Assembly (NCBI GenBank): GCA_017431515.1
Contig: JAFRKV010000045.1
Coordinates: 1 to 36,234, forward strand
Direction of reading: 5' to 3'
Length of the DNA stretch: 36,234 nucleotides
Origin: Lachnospiraceae bacterium
GTDB lineage: Bacteria > Bacillota > Clostridia > Lachnospirales > Lachnospiraceae
The notes under the pieces are model-generated. The model worked only from the letters and a program-made list of their open reading frames with translations. It searched no databases and was not told the DNA's origin. The position numbers and the translations under genes are program-made. Within the stretch, counting starts at the first letter, position 1. Each line of letters starts with the position of its first letter. This document shows, in pieces, positions 26,095 through 33,707 of the stretch.

Positions 26095-27206
26095 GACTGG
26101 TTCCCCCGCGAGCGGTACTCTCTTGTGGTCATCCCCTGGGTTTTCTTAAAAGTGGAACTGAAATAGTGCGGATCCTTATAGCCCACCTGATAGGCGATCT
26201 CAGAGCTTCGCATGTCTGTTGTCATCAAAAGCTCCTTCGCTTTTTCCATACGCTTGTTGATCAGATATTCAATAAAAGTGACCCCCATCTCCTGGGAAAA
26301 GATGGAGGAAAAATGATTCGGACTGATATTTGCCACGGTAGCTACCGTATTGAGCGAAATATCCTCATCCGCGTAATGCTCGTCGATATAAGCCACTGCG
26401 TCCCGGAGCAGCTTGCCGTATTTGCTGGCGGCGCCGCTGTCTCTGATCTGGATCACGGTGCGAAGGCTCTTTTCAATATATTCCTTTGCTTCCATCCAGG
26501 AGGTCATCTTGCGCACGATGTTGTTGATATCCCCCATATCCTTTTCCAGATCCGAAACCTCCACACCCATCTCCTTTAAGAAACGGGCCATGGAAAAATA
26601 CACATCCATCATGATATAGCTTAAAAACAGCATGGATTGGACGTTTTTTTCTCCGATGGAGCGGAAAAAACGGTCGCAAAACACCGGAATCTCGCTTTCC
26701 GTCCCGGTGCGGAGAAAGTTTTCGATCATCTTATGAGAGGTTTCGTCGATCACTGTCGTATCAAGGCTTAAGGTTTCCTCCTGTTCCTCCTGCGCGCTAT
26801 GCTCTGCCGGCGCTTCCCCCGGACTTTTTTCTTCTTCAATCTTCTGCGCCACTGACCGGATGCTTTTTAACAATGCCGCCGGCGCGATGGGTTTCAGCAG
26901 ATACTCCGTCACGCCAAGCCGCACCGCCTCCTGCGCATAACTGAACTCGTCATAGCCGGACAAAATGATGATTTTGGTATCCGGCAGCGCTTCCCGGATC
27001 TTTTCGGACAGCTGAAGCCCATCCATAAACGGCATCTTGATGTCCGTCAGCAAAATATCCGGCTTGCTTTCGAGGATCATCGGCAGGGCAAGCTCGCCAT
27101 CGCTGGCTTCGCCCACAAATTCGATGCCTTCCTTCTCCCAGTCGATATGCTTTTTGATGCCGTCCCGCATGACGATCTCATCTTCCACCAGAAACAGTTT
27201 CACCAT
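26091..27206 (-). CDS. YesN-type response regulator (receiver plus AraC DNA-binding domain)
   Basis: 371 residues. The receiver domain has Asp55 as phospho-acceptor in LLTDIKMPFMDGLQ and Lys in YLLKPIAP. A middle region of about 130 residues follows, then a C-terminal AraC domain with two helix-turn-helix units: ISLNTVATVANISPNHFSSIF and SSEIAYQVGYKDPHYFSSTFKK. It is cotranscribed between the lipoprotein gene (two-base gap) and the kinase gene (four-base overlap). Likely targets are the phased repeats before the importer and its own operon promoter. Confidence 0.95.
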   Translation of the reverse strand: MVKLFLVEDEIVMRDGIKKHIDWEKEGIEFVGEASDGELALPMILESKPDILLTDIKMPFMDGLQLSEKIREALPDTKIIILSGYDEFSYAQEAVRLGVTEYLLKPIAPAALLKSIRSVAQKIEEEKSPGEAPAEHSAQEEQEETLSLDTTVIDETSHKMIENFLRTGTESEIPVFCDRFFRSIGEKNVQSMLFLSYIMMDVYFSMARFLKEMGVEVSDLEKDMGDINNIVRKMTSWMEAKEYIEKSLRTVIQIRDSGAASKYGKLLRDAVAYIDEHYADEDISLNTVATVANISPNHFSSIFSQEMGVTFIEYLINKRMEKAKELLMTTDMRSSEIAYQVGYKDPHYFSSTFKKTQGMTTREYRSRGNQS

Positions 27207-27208
27207 AC

Positions 27209-28276
27209 TCAGTATTCTCTTTCCTCCAAAATCTCATTCGTCAGTTTTGTCACCAGATAGGAATTGTCCACCACCCAGACAGCGCGGATCCCGCTGTAGG
27301 TGGAAAACTGCCCTTCTTCGATATAAGTCGTGTGCTCCGGAAGTTCCCCCTGCTCCATCTCATCGATCATCTTTACCAGGCGTTTCCCGTATAACGGGCT
27401 GCATTCCGTATTCACCGCGATCTTCTTTTCCAGCGCCATGCGCAGTCCGTCATGGGTCGCGTCAAAGGAAAGCACCAGGATGTCTCCGTTCTTCACATCC
27501 ATACCGACTTTGCGGCCGGACTCCTGAATCGCATCAATGGCGCCGTAGGCCTCGTTGTCATTCTCGCAGTACACTACCTGGATTTTGTCCTGATATTTCC
27601 GGAGGTATTCCTCCATCACTTCTTTTCCTTTTGCTTCCGTATAGTCTCCGGGCTGTTCCTCCAGAAGCGTCCAGTCTTCATGCGCGTTTGCGGCTTCCTC
27701 CAGCGCCCTCGACCGGCCGATCTGCGCCGTCGCGCCAATCGTCCCCTGGATCCCCACCAGATTCACCGGTTCTTCATAGCCCTCTTTTTTCAGATAAGCC
27801 TCCAGCCATTTCATGGCACGCTGCCCTTCCAGATAAAAATCCGAGCCGATCCACGCCGCATAAAGGCTTTCATCAGACACCTCCACCGCACGGTCAATGA
27901 CGATCACAGGGATCCCGGCTTCCTTCGCCTCCATCAGCGCCGAATCCCAGCCTGTCTCGATACAGGGATCCAGAATGATATAGTCCACATCCTGATCGAT
28001 GAACTCGCGGATCGCCTTGATCTGGTTCTCCTGCTTCTGCTGCCCGTCATTGAAAAGCAGGGTATAGGGGCTGTCCGCAAAGGCCTGTTGGATGGAAGCA
28101 GTGCTTGCCATGCGCCAGTCCGATTCCGAGCCGATCTGGGAAAAGCCTACCGTCACGCGCTCCTGTTTCGGCGGCGCCGGGGTCTGCTCCGTTTTCTGTT
28201 GGATACCGCAGGAGGAAAGTACTGCTGCCGAAAGCAATGAGAGTCCTGCGGCAAAAAACTTCCTGATACGCTTCAT
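27209..28276 (-). CDS. Second sugar-binding lipoprotein, probable sensor partner of the kinase
   Basis: 355 residues. Signal peptide with lipobox LSSC (Cys23), short Pro/Gln spacer, then a type 1 periplasmic binding fold (VTVGFSQIGSESDWRMASTA, DPCIETGWDSALMEAKEAG, VIVIDRAVE). The same GWDS-A and DRA/DRT landmarks occur in the transporter's binding lipoprotein, so the two are paralogues. It lies two bases ahead of the response regulator rather than with the permeases, arguing for a sensing role that presents ligand to the kinase. The ribosome site is weak (AATAAG), unlike its neighbours, suggesting low expression. Confidence 0.88.
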   Translation of the reverse strand: MKRIRKFFAAGLSLLSAAVLSSCGIQQKTEQTPAPPKQERVTVGFSQIGSESDWRMASTASIQQAFADSPYTLLFNDGQQKQENQIKAIREFIDQDVDYIILDPCIETGWDSALMEAKEAGIPVIVIDRAVEVSDESLYAAWIGSDFYLEGQRAMKWLEAYLKKEGYEEPVNLVGIQGTIGATAQIGRSRALEEAANAHEDWTLLEEQPGDYTEAKGKEVMEEYLRKYQDKIQVVYCENDNEAYGAIDAIQESGRKVGMDVKNGDILVLSFDATHDGLRMALEKKIAVNTECSPLYGKRLVKMIDEMEQGELPEHTTYIEEGQFSTYSGIRAVWVVDNSYLVTKLTNEILEEREY

Positions 28277-28336
28277 TTTTCTTATTCAACAACCTCGCCA
28301 AAAAGCAATCTGTCAGAGGTTTTAGACCACATTCCC

Positions 28337-28365
28337 ATTTTAATTTATCTCTTGTGAAAGTGCAA
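28337..28365 (-). promoter_or_regulatory. Promoter of the sensor lipoprotein-yesN-yesM operon
   Basis: Minus-strand TTGCAC (28365-28360), 17-base spacer, TAAAAT (28342-28337). Leader of about 55 bases. Confidence 0.65.
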
Positions 28366-28377
28366 ATAAGCGTTTCC

Positions 28378-28399
28378 TGCAGATCTCTTCGAATCTGCA
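28378..28399. promoter_or_regulatory. Inverted repeat just upstream of the sensor operon promoter
   Basis: TGCAGAT (28378-28384), 8-base centre, ATCTGCA (28393-28399). It ends 13 bases upstream of the -35 of the minus-strand promoter, a usual activator position. The binding protein is unknown. Confidence 0.4.
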
Positions 28400-28434
28400 A
28401 ACAGAAAAAGTTCACAGAATTTTCACAATAATTA

Positions 28435-28461
28435 TTAGCACTCACTCTTGACGAGTGCTAA
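28435..28461. promoter_or_regulatory. CIRCE operator (HrcA binding site)
   Basis: TTAGCACTC (28435-28443), nine bases, GAGTGCTAA (28453-28461): an exact match to the CIRCE consensus. It overlaps the -35 region of the hsp20 promoter, so HrcA would block transcription until heat or misfolding stress titrates GroEL/HrcA. Confidence 0.97.
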
Positions 28462-28476
28462 TAATCGTGGTATAAC
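28448..28476 (+). promoter_or_regulatory. hsp20 promoter
   Basis: TTGACG (28448-28453), 17-base spacer, TATAAC (28471-28476). The -35 lies in the centre and right arm of CIRCE. Leader of about 100 bases to the hsp20 ATG. Confidence 0.9.
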
Positions 28477-28583
28477 ATAGTCAGACCAAGGGAAAAGGCA
28501 CCGGGAAAACAAAGATGAGCCCGAAAGATGCCGCCCCGATCCTAAGTAACATCACAACCATCAAGAAAAAGGAGGAATGACTT

Positions 28584-29024
28584 ATGTTGATGCCTAGTAT
28601 TTTTGGAGAAACTTTTATGGATGACTTTTTGGATGATTTCGCAAGACCGTGGAGACCGGCGGGACACACAATGCCGGCAACCGGCGTCATGAAGACCGAC
28701 ATCAAGGAAAAAGAGGACAGCTTCGAGCTGGAGATCGATCTTCCGGGTTACAAGAAAGAGGATGTCAAGGCAGAACTGAAGGACGGCTACATGACGATCA
28801 GCGCTGAGACCAAGACGGAGAATGAGGAAAAGAAGCATGATGGCAAGTACCTTCGCCGCGAGCGGTATTACGGATCCTGCAGCCGGAGCTTCTATGTAGG
28901 CGAGGATGTGACGGAGAACGACATCAAAGCAAAATTTGAGAACGGCATCCTGCATGTGACAGTGCCGAAGGTGGAAGCAAAGCCGGCGGTGGAAGAGAAT
29001 AAGTACATCGCGATCGAAGGATAA
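28584..29024 (+). CDS. Hsp20/alpha-crystallin small heat-shock protein
   Basis: 146 residues, usual size. N-terminal arm with FMDDFLDDFARPWR, alpha-crystallin domain from about residue 35 (MKTDIKEKEDSFELEIDLPG, KEDVKAELKDGYMTISA), the conserved RRERYYGSCSRSFYVGEDV block, and GILHVTVPK near the end. It holds unfolding proteins in a refoldable state without ATP. AAGGAGG precedes the ATG. It is controlled by CIRCE and ends at a GC-rich terminator, so it is a single-gene heat-shock unit. Confidence 0.96.
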   Translation: MLMPSIFGETFMDDFLDDFARPWRPAGHTMPATGVMKTDIKEKEDSFELEIDLPGYKKEDVKAELKDGYMTISAETKTENEEKKHDGKYLRRERYYGSCSRSFYVGEDVTENDIKAKFENGILHVTVPKVEAKPAVEENKYIAIEG

Positions 29025-29068
29025 GGAAAAACAAACGGTCTGCCGCGCAGAAAGCGCGTACCGTCAGC

Positions 29069-29100
29069 GCCCCGGGGCGAGATGCTCCGGGGCTTCTTTT
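29069..29100 (+). terminator. hsp20 terminator
   Basis: GCCCCGG (29069-29075), 11-base loop, CCGGGGC (29087-29093), then TTCTTTT. The opposite strand has no T tract, so it serves hsp20 only. Confidence 0.88.
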
Positions 29101-29110
29101 GTGCTGTCAC

Positions 29111-29839
29111 TCATTGCTTCATCTTCCTTTTTGCTGTCGCAATGACATCATTTACATTGTCACGGGTCAATGCATCATCCCCTTTTTCATCCAGATTTTT
29201 CAAGATGGTAAAACTCTCCTGCTCCTCGCTGCGATACTTCCGATAGAGATGTTCCAGATCATCGGAAGCATAAATGTCCTGAAGCAGCCTTTTCCCTTCC
29301 TCTGGTCTGGTCAACCTGTCCCAACTGCCATACAGATTGTTGACCGCTTCTATAATGCGCTCTTTGGAAATGCCTGACTCTTTCACGACTCCCACGATAT
29401 CAGAGAAGTCATATTTGTATTCGCGAAGGAAGGCGAACTTCATCGCTGCGACATATTCAGCCGGCAATGTGCGTACATGAAGGATATTCGAGAACGTCCG
29501 GAACGGAACAGAATACTGTACGATATGATCCGAATAGGATGCTGTCTTCTTAAAATCCTGATTCAGCCAATCTCTGGATAATTGATATTGTTCTGCGATT
29601 TGATGTATGGCATCCTTCATCGCAGAGGATGCTTGTACCAACGCGTCAATATTCGATGTGGATTCTCTGAACCCAAAGCCTGCCACAATCGCAGCTCCTC
29701 CGACAAGAACGATTTCCGCAGGGATCTTCGTGCCATTGAGCTTTCGAAAAGTCTTTCCGAGCTTTTTCAGTATCTCCTCAAGCTTTTCTCTCGTATAGGG
29801 ATCTGCGAACTTTTCGCTATGATTCTCAGGCAACATCAT
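29111..29839 (-). CDS. DUF6036-like nucleotidyltransferase, possible toxin of a two-gene module
   Basis: About 242 residues from ATG 29839; the frame opens further upstream but an AAGGAG lies ahead of this ATG, and it then overlaps the XRE gene by 14 bases. The nucleotidyltransferase core EIVLVGGAAIVAGFGF is followed by ESTSNIDALV. Relatives of this family have TxDID at that point, so the first metal-binding Asp appears replaced by Asn. The later blocks NILHVRTLPAEYVAAMKFA and YDFSDIVGVVKESG are family-typical. Such proteins are often paired with helix-turn-helix partners and are thought to act as toxins or abortive-infection proteins; here that is inference from context. Confidence 0.72.
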   Translation of the reverse strand: MMLPENHSEKFADPYTREKLEEILKKLGKTFRKLNGTKIPAEIVLVGGAAIVAGFGFRESTSNIDALVQASSAMKDAIHQIAEQYQLSRDWLNQDFKKTASYSDHIVQYSVPFRTFSNILHVRTLPAEYVAAMKFAFLREYKYDFSDIVGVVKESGISKERIIEAVNNLYGSWDRLTRPEEGKRLLQDIYASDDLEHLYRKYRSEEQESFTILKNLDEKGDDALTRDNVNDVIATAKRKMKQ

Positions 29840-30398
29840 CGTCAAAAATGGCTCCTTCAATGATATTAAAACTCCGGAATTCGGGAATTGCGCTTTTTTC
29901 GGACTTTTCAGCCTCTTCATGAGTGCCTCTCAACTCATCAATAAGCTTCACATCGATCGGATATGCCACATGATCCAGTTTATGATTTCGGATCTCATTG
30001 TAATTCTCACATCGGGGAATATCATTGCGCCTGCAGATATAATCAACCATTGCCACTTCATACATCGCCTCAGCATACATACAGAGTCTCCAGTAACGGT
30101 TGATCTCCTGACTCTCCAGCACATTCACAAGATACTCCAGTTCCCCCTTACTATGCACCAGATGACACTGTTCGCTTCGAAACCATGTGAATGTATAATT
30201 CCTTCGGCAAAGCAGCATCAGATCATCGATGGAAATCTCCAGCGTTCGTGCTAATCGGGAAGCCGTGTCTACAGTGCAGTTGCGGATGTCGGATTTTCCT
30301 TTGATCAGATTATGCACCACGGAGTAGGAAAGCCCGCTCCGCTCTGCAAGCTCATACATGGAAATCTTTTTTTCTTTTAAAAATTGCTCAATCCGCAT
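29826..30398 (-). CDS. XRE-family regulator, probable antitoxin partner
   Basis: 190 residues. Residues 1-65 form a Cro/C1-type helix-turn-helix (FLKEKKISMYELAERSGLSY, VVHNLIKGKSDIR). The rest has no domain I can name but contains an aromatic-rich block (EINRYWRLCMYAEAMYEVAMVDYICRRNDIP) and an acidic C-terminus (GAIFDDDVA), which overlaps the start of the nucleotidyltransferase gene. It has a full consensus promoter flanked by inverted repeats, as expected for an autoregulated module. The ribosome site is AAGGGGAA. The alternative is an ordinary regulator with an accessory enzyme. Confidence 0.75.
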   Translation of the reverse strand: MRIEQFLKEKKISMYELAERSGLSYSVVHNLIKGKSDIRNCTVDTASRLARTLEISIDDLMLLCRRNYTFTWFRSEQCHLVHSKGELEYLVNVLESQEINRYWRLCMYAEAMYEVAMVDYICRRNDIPRCENYNEIRNHKLDHVAYPIDVKLIDELRGTHEEAEKSEKSAIPEFRSFNIIEGAIFDDDVA

Positions 30399-30430
30399 AG
30401 AATTCCCCTTTTTCTTTCTTGCTCACCCGC

Positions 30431-30460
30431 ATTATATCTTTTATACGATATATCTGTCAA
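30431..30460 (-). promoter_or_regulatory. Consensus promoter of the XRE/nucleotidyltransferase pair
   Basis: Minus-strand TTGACA (30460-30455), 18-base spacer, TATAAT (30436-30431). Both hexamers are perfect; so strong a promoter implies tight repression. Confidence 0.88.
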
Positions 30461-30466
30461 GAGATA
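30434..30466. promoter_or_regulatory. Two inverted repeats over the XRE promoter (candidate operators)
   Basis: ATATC-8-GATAT (30434-30438 and 30447-30451) lies across the spacer and -10; TATCT-6-AGATA (30451-30455 and 30462-30466) lies on the -35. Both share the core ATCT/AGAT or ATC/GAT, fitting two sites for one small repressor such as the XRE protein. Confidence 0.5.
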
Positions 30467-30546
30467 GTATCATACCCATTCAGTAGATAACCAGATACTG
30501 TTTTTTCTCAAAAGCACTGCCAACTCTACCAAAAAGGATTACAAAA

Positions 30547-30571
30547 GGACTCCGTTTCCGGAGTCCTTTTT
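30547..30571. terminator. Terminator after the cheW gene
   Basis: GGACTCCG-TTTC-CGGAGTCC (30547-30566) with TTTTT on the plus strand and AAAA before it serving the minus strand. It abuts the stop codon of the out-of-frame cheW tail, not that of the present cheW frame, which lies about 90 bases away. Confidence 0.88.
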
Positions 30572-30658
30572 ATTGTGCCTGATCCAGTTCATCATCCGTC
30601 AATTCCATCTTGACTTCCGCAATGGTCTTCTTCGCTTCTTCTTTGCTCTCGGTCTGCT
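30570..30658 (-). pseudogene. Out-of-frame C-terminal tail of cheW
   Basis: After the cheW stop, the +2 frame is open to a TAA at 30572-30570 and reads LEQTESKEEAKK then TIAEVKMELTDDELDQAQ. It has no usable start codon or ribosome site. One extra T in the TTTT at the cheW stop would fuse it in frame after NPDAF. The terminator immediately behind its stop supports it being the original gene end. A sequencing or assembly indel is an equal possibility. Confidence 0.6.
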
Positions 30659-31069
30659 CTAAAATGCATCCGGATTCAGCAGCAGGATCAGCTTTCCGTT
30701 ATGGGAGACCACCCCGCTGATGTAATGGATCGGGACGTTGTTTAAGATCTCCGGGATCACATTCATCTGGCGGTCTTCCGCATCGACGATGCCGTCCGCA
30801 TGATCGATCGGAATCGCGACCGTGAACTGATCCGAAGTATTCATCGCCACCACGGTTTCCGTTTTATTGGCAGGCGCCGGCAGATGCAGGATGGCGTATG
30901 CATCGTAAACACGCACTTCCTTTCCGTGAATCTCGGAAACGCCGAGCACATTTGTCTCGCCGACCTCCAAAGCCTTGACCGGCGGCTGGTGCAGAATCGA
31001 CTCCACCTTCACCGCCTCCAGCCCGAAGCTCTGCCCGCCCAATGTAAATACCATAATGTTTTGCGCCAT
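30659..31069 (-). CDS. CheW-like chemotaxis coupling protein
   Basis: 136 residues, slightly short. CheW joins chemoreceptors to the CheA kinase. The single CheW domain runs from MVFTLGGQSFGLEAVKVESIL through VLGVSEIHGKEVRVYDAYAIL to YISGVVSHNGKLILLLNP. A GGGGGTG ribosome site precedes the ATG. It lies 35 bases after a hydrolase gene, with no other chemotaxis gene in the window, so it may be an orphan CheW or part of a scattered set. The frame stops at a TTTTAG that may mark a frameshift. Confidence 0.88.
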   Translation of the reverse strand: MAQNIMVFTLGGQSFGLEAVKVESILHQPPVKALEVGETNVLGVSEIHGKEVRVYDAYAILHLPAPANKTETVVAMNTSDQFTVAIPIDHADGIVDAEDRQMNVIPEILNNVPIHYISGVVSHNGKLILLLNPDAF

Positions 31070-31104
31070 AATGCACCCCCTGTTTTTCAGCCAAAAATGA
31101 TTGC

Positions 31105-32085
31105 CTAGCCGCTGCAGTATCCGTTCAATGCTTCCAGGAGATCCGAAAGATATGCTTTTCGACTCCCGTCATCCGCGTTAAACAGTTCATGTCTGGATGT
31201 TTCATAATGAATCCGTTTTGTCTGCGGGACTTTTTCCAAAAAGATCCGATACCCCTCCGGATCGATCAAATGGTCGTCCCCTGCAGTCAGCAGCGTCACC
31301 GGGATTTTGATTACACCGGCTTTTTTCAAGATCCGGTGTGTCGCAGCAAGGCTTGCCAACGCCCAGGAGAAGGACGCGCCGTACATCTGATAGTGCGTGT
31401 CCGATAATCTGGCTCTGAACTGATAATCATACCGCGCTTTGGAAAGGCAGCTGCTGGTCTCAAAGGTCGGCACTCCCGTGAAATGATGCTGTCCCGGCGC
31501 GCTCTTTTTCATTTTTCCGGATAGGGTTCCGTAAAGCTTCATCATAGCCACCACCGGCGGCGGATAATGACCGGCTTTCATCCTGAGCATCGGAGAGCTG
31601 AGCACTGCTGCTTCAAAATACTGTGGAAAAGTCTCCAGAAACAGCGTCCCGACGGCGCCGCCCATGGAATGCGCAAAAAGGAGCTGCTTCAACCCCTCTG
31701 TCTTCGGAAAGACCACCTCATCCAGAAACTGCTTTTGATCCGCTGTATAGGTGGCATAGCGGTCAATGTAAACGACATCCGGTTCCGGGAGCTTCCCTTC
31801 CGAGTAGCCGTGCCCCCGCTGTTCCAGAAAGAACACCGCAAACCCGGCTCTGTACAGATACCAGGCCAGCTCATGATATTTGACAAAAAACTCGCAAAAG
31901 CCGTGAATCACGGTCACTGCTGCCTTCGGATCCTCCGGGATCGCGTAGTAATAACGGAGAGAAAGGCCGTCTGCCGTCTTTAAATCACCGCTTTTGACGG
32001 ATTCCTCCCGCCAGGCCTGATTCTCGCCTTCCATGGCGGGCAGAAAATCCGCTTCTCCTAAAAATGAGATTTGTTTATCCCCCAT
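31105..32085 (-). CDS. Lysophospholipase/monoglyceride-lipase-like alpha/beta hydrolase
   Basis: About 326 residues from ATG 32085 with AGGGA ahead. Hydrolase_4 (serine aminopeptidase S33-like) fold: oxyanion-region VIHGFCEFFVKY, EQRGHGYSEG, nucleophile Ser140 in AHSMGGA, acid in LTAGDDHLIDPEG and catalytic His in SRHELFNADD. No signal peptide, so cytoplasmic. The family cleaves acyl chains from lysophospholipids or monoglycerides; the true substrate is unknown. It starts 13 bases after the GPH symporter gene, so the two and cheW are likely cotranscribed. Confidence 0.88.
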   Translation of the reverse strand: MGDKQISFLGEADFLPAMEGENQAWREESVKSGDLKTADGLSLRYYYAIPEDPKAAVTVIHGFCEFFVKYHELAWYLYRAGFAVFFLEQRGHGYSEGKLPEPDVVYIDRYATYTADQKQFLDEVVFPKTEGLKQLLFAHSMGGAVGTLFLETFPQYFEAAVLSSPMLRMKAGHYPPPVVAMMKLYGTLSGKMKKSAPGQHHFTGVPTFETSSCLSKARYDYQFRARLSDTHYQMYGASFSWALASLAATHRILKKAGVIKIPVTLLTAGDDHLIDPEGYRIFLEKVPQTKRIHYETSRHELFNADDGSRKAYLSDLLEALNGYCSG

Positions 32086-32097
32086 CACATTTCCCTG

Positions 32098-33585
32098 CTA
32101 TTTCTTCTTTTTCAGCCCCGCGTGATCCTTATCCCAGAGCTTCTCAAAGGACATGCCCGTCACTTTCTCGCAGATGCGTTTCTCCTCCTCCGTCGTTTCG
32201 GAGGTATCCTCCCCTTTTCGTCTGGCAATCTCTTTCTGGACCACCGCAAACTCCTTGCCGGTGATCGGGAACAAAACGCCGACGATGATCAAACACGTGA
32301 TCAGGATCGCAGGTACAATGATATAGATCAGCGCGATGCCATGCTGCGTGGATGCCGATTGTCTGGCACCGGAGTTCGCGACAACTTCATCAAATCCCAC
32401 CGCGGAAAGCAGAAATCCGATCGCTGCCGCGGAAAGTCCCGAGGATACCTTTCTCGCAAAGGTGGCCATGCCGGAAACAATGCCCGGCCGGTGGATGGAA
32501 GTAATGAGTTCGTCCACCTCCGCCATATCCGCCATAATCGCAAAGATACTCATCAGCGTTGCAGCGTTACCGAGACCGATCAGGCTCGTTAAAATCAGGA
32601 TTGGCACCAGACTGGCTCCTTCGTGGGAAAAGGCAAGAAGCCCCAGAGTACCCACCAGACGGATCGGCGCACCGACCAGGATCGTGAAACGCTTGGAAGT
32701 CCGGCTCATCACCGGTCCGAAGATCAGCATGCCGATCAGCTGGGAAAGCATCAGCGCGGCCATCAGGTAAGTAAAATAGCCGTTCTCATAGCCGTTTAAA
32801 ACGTCATCCACATAGTAGACCGCCATGCCGGAAACAAAGTCCATGCCGCACTGGCCGAAGAGATAGAGGCCAATGAACAGACGGAAGGAACGGCTTTTAA
32901 ACACGCTTGCCGCCTGCGGAAAGCTCTCCGCAAGGCTGGTATGCACGGGTTCTTTTTTCTTTTCCCAGGTGCCCCCAAAAGTCACCATTGCGGTAATAAA
33001 GAAGAGCACGCCGAAGATCACCGCACATAGAAGGTAGGAGGATGTATCCAGATTATCCCGGATGATGAAGGTCGGCACCAGACCACAGACCATGGCACCA
33101 AGCGTGGACCAGATCATACGAACCGTGGAAAAACGGGAGCGCATGGCATAATCATCGATCATATCCGGCAACAGACCATTATAGGGAACCGTGAGAATCG
33201 TAAAGCCGGTGGAGAACAGACAATACATGATGAGGTAGAAGATGTATTTTGCCACAACCGAGTCTGTGGGAATGGTGAGCCACATCAGAATGAAGGTCAG
33301 GGCGGAAACAATCCCGCCGATCAGAATATAAAAGCGCTTCGCGCCGAATTTGGAGGTCGTCCGATCCGTGATATTCCCCATGATCGGATCCGTGATGGCA
33401 TCCCAGATCTTGCCGACCAGCGGGATCGTGCCCGCCAGCGCCGCCGGCATACACAGCGCTTTCGTCATAAAAACGGCGAAAAACGTGTTGATGATCACAA
33501 ACGCGCCGCCACCGTAAAACTCCGCCATGCCGTACATCAGCCTTGTGCCGATGCCATAACCTCTTTTCTTTCCCGCAATTTCCAT
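32098..33585 (-). CDS. GPH-family cation:glycoside symporter (MFS)
   Basis: 495 residues, about twelve membrane helices. The GPH signature in the first loop is clear (GKIWDAITDPIMGNITDRT, then SKFGAKRFYILIG), followed by VPYNGLLPDMIDDYAMRSRF. The C-terminus has a charged cytoplasmic tail ending KKKK. The family imports sugars or glycosides with Na+ or H+. No glycosidase gene is adjacent, so the substrate cannot be guessed. A GGAGGGG site lies only two bases before the ATG, rather close. Confidence 0.93.
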   Translation of the reverse strand: MEIAGKKRGYGIGTRLMYGMAEFYGGGAFVIINTFFAVFMTKALCMPAALAGTIPLVGKIWDAITDPIMGNITDRTTSKFGAKRFYILIGGIVSALTFILMWLTIPTDSVVAKYIFYLIMYCLFSTGFTILTVPYNGLLPDMIDDYAMRSRFSTVRMIWSTLGAMVCGLVPTFIIRDNLDTSSYLLCAVIFGVLFFITAMVTFGGTWEKKKEPVHTSLAESFPQAASVFKSRSFRLFIGLYLFGQCGMDFVSGMAVYYVDDVLNGYENGYFTYLMAALMLSQLIGMLIFGPVMSRTSKRFTILVGAPIRLVGTLGLLAFSHEGASLVPILILTSLIGLGNAATLMSIFAIMADMAEVDELITSIHRPGIVSGMATFARKVSSGLSAAAIGFLLSAVGFDEVVANSGARQSASTQHGIALIYIIVPAILITCLIIVGVLFPITGKEFAVVQKEIARRKGEDTSETTEEEKRICEKVTGMSFEKLWDKDHAGLKKKK

Positions 33586-33659
33586 AACCCCTCCAGTGAA
33601 TCATACCTTCTTTGCCGTGACGCAGGCCTCTATTTCCCCATGCCGCCTGCATCATCTTT

Positions 33660-33665
33660 ATTATA
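33660..33665 (-). promoter_or_regulatory. Candidate -10 for the GPH symporter operon
   Basis: Minus-strand TATAAT, 75 bases before the symporter ATG. The -35 position (ATACTT at 17 or TATACT at 18 bases) is weak, so this promoter may need an activator. Confidence 0.4.
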
Positions 33666-33707
33666 CGAAATCACTGAAGGAAAGTATAGTCTCCGCTTTT
33701 TGTTTTT

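Noticed and set aside
33179-33655. Minus-strand frame overlapping the start of the GPH symporter
   Set aside because: Out of frame with the symporter, Arg/His-rich, without homologous motifs.
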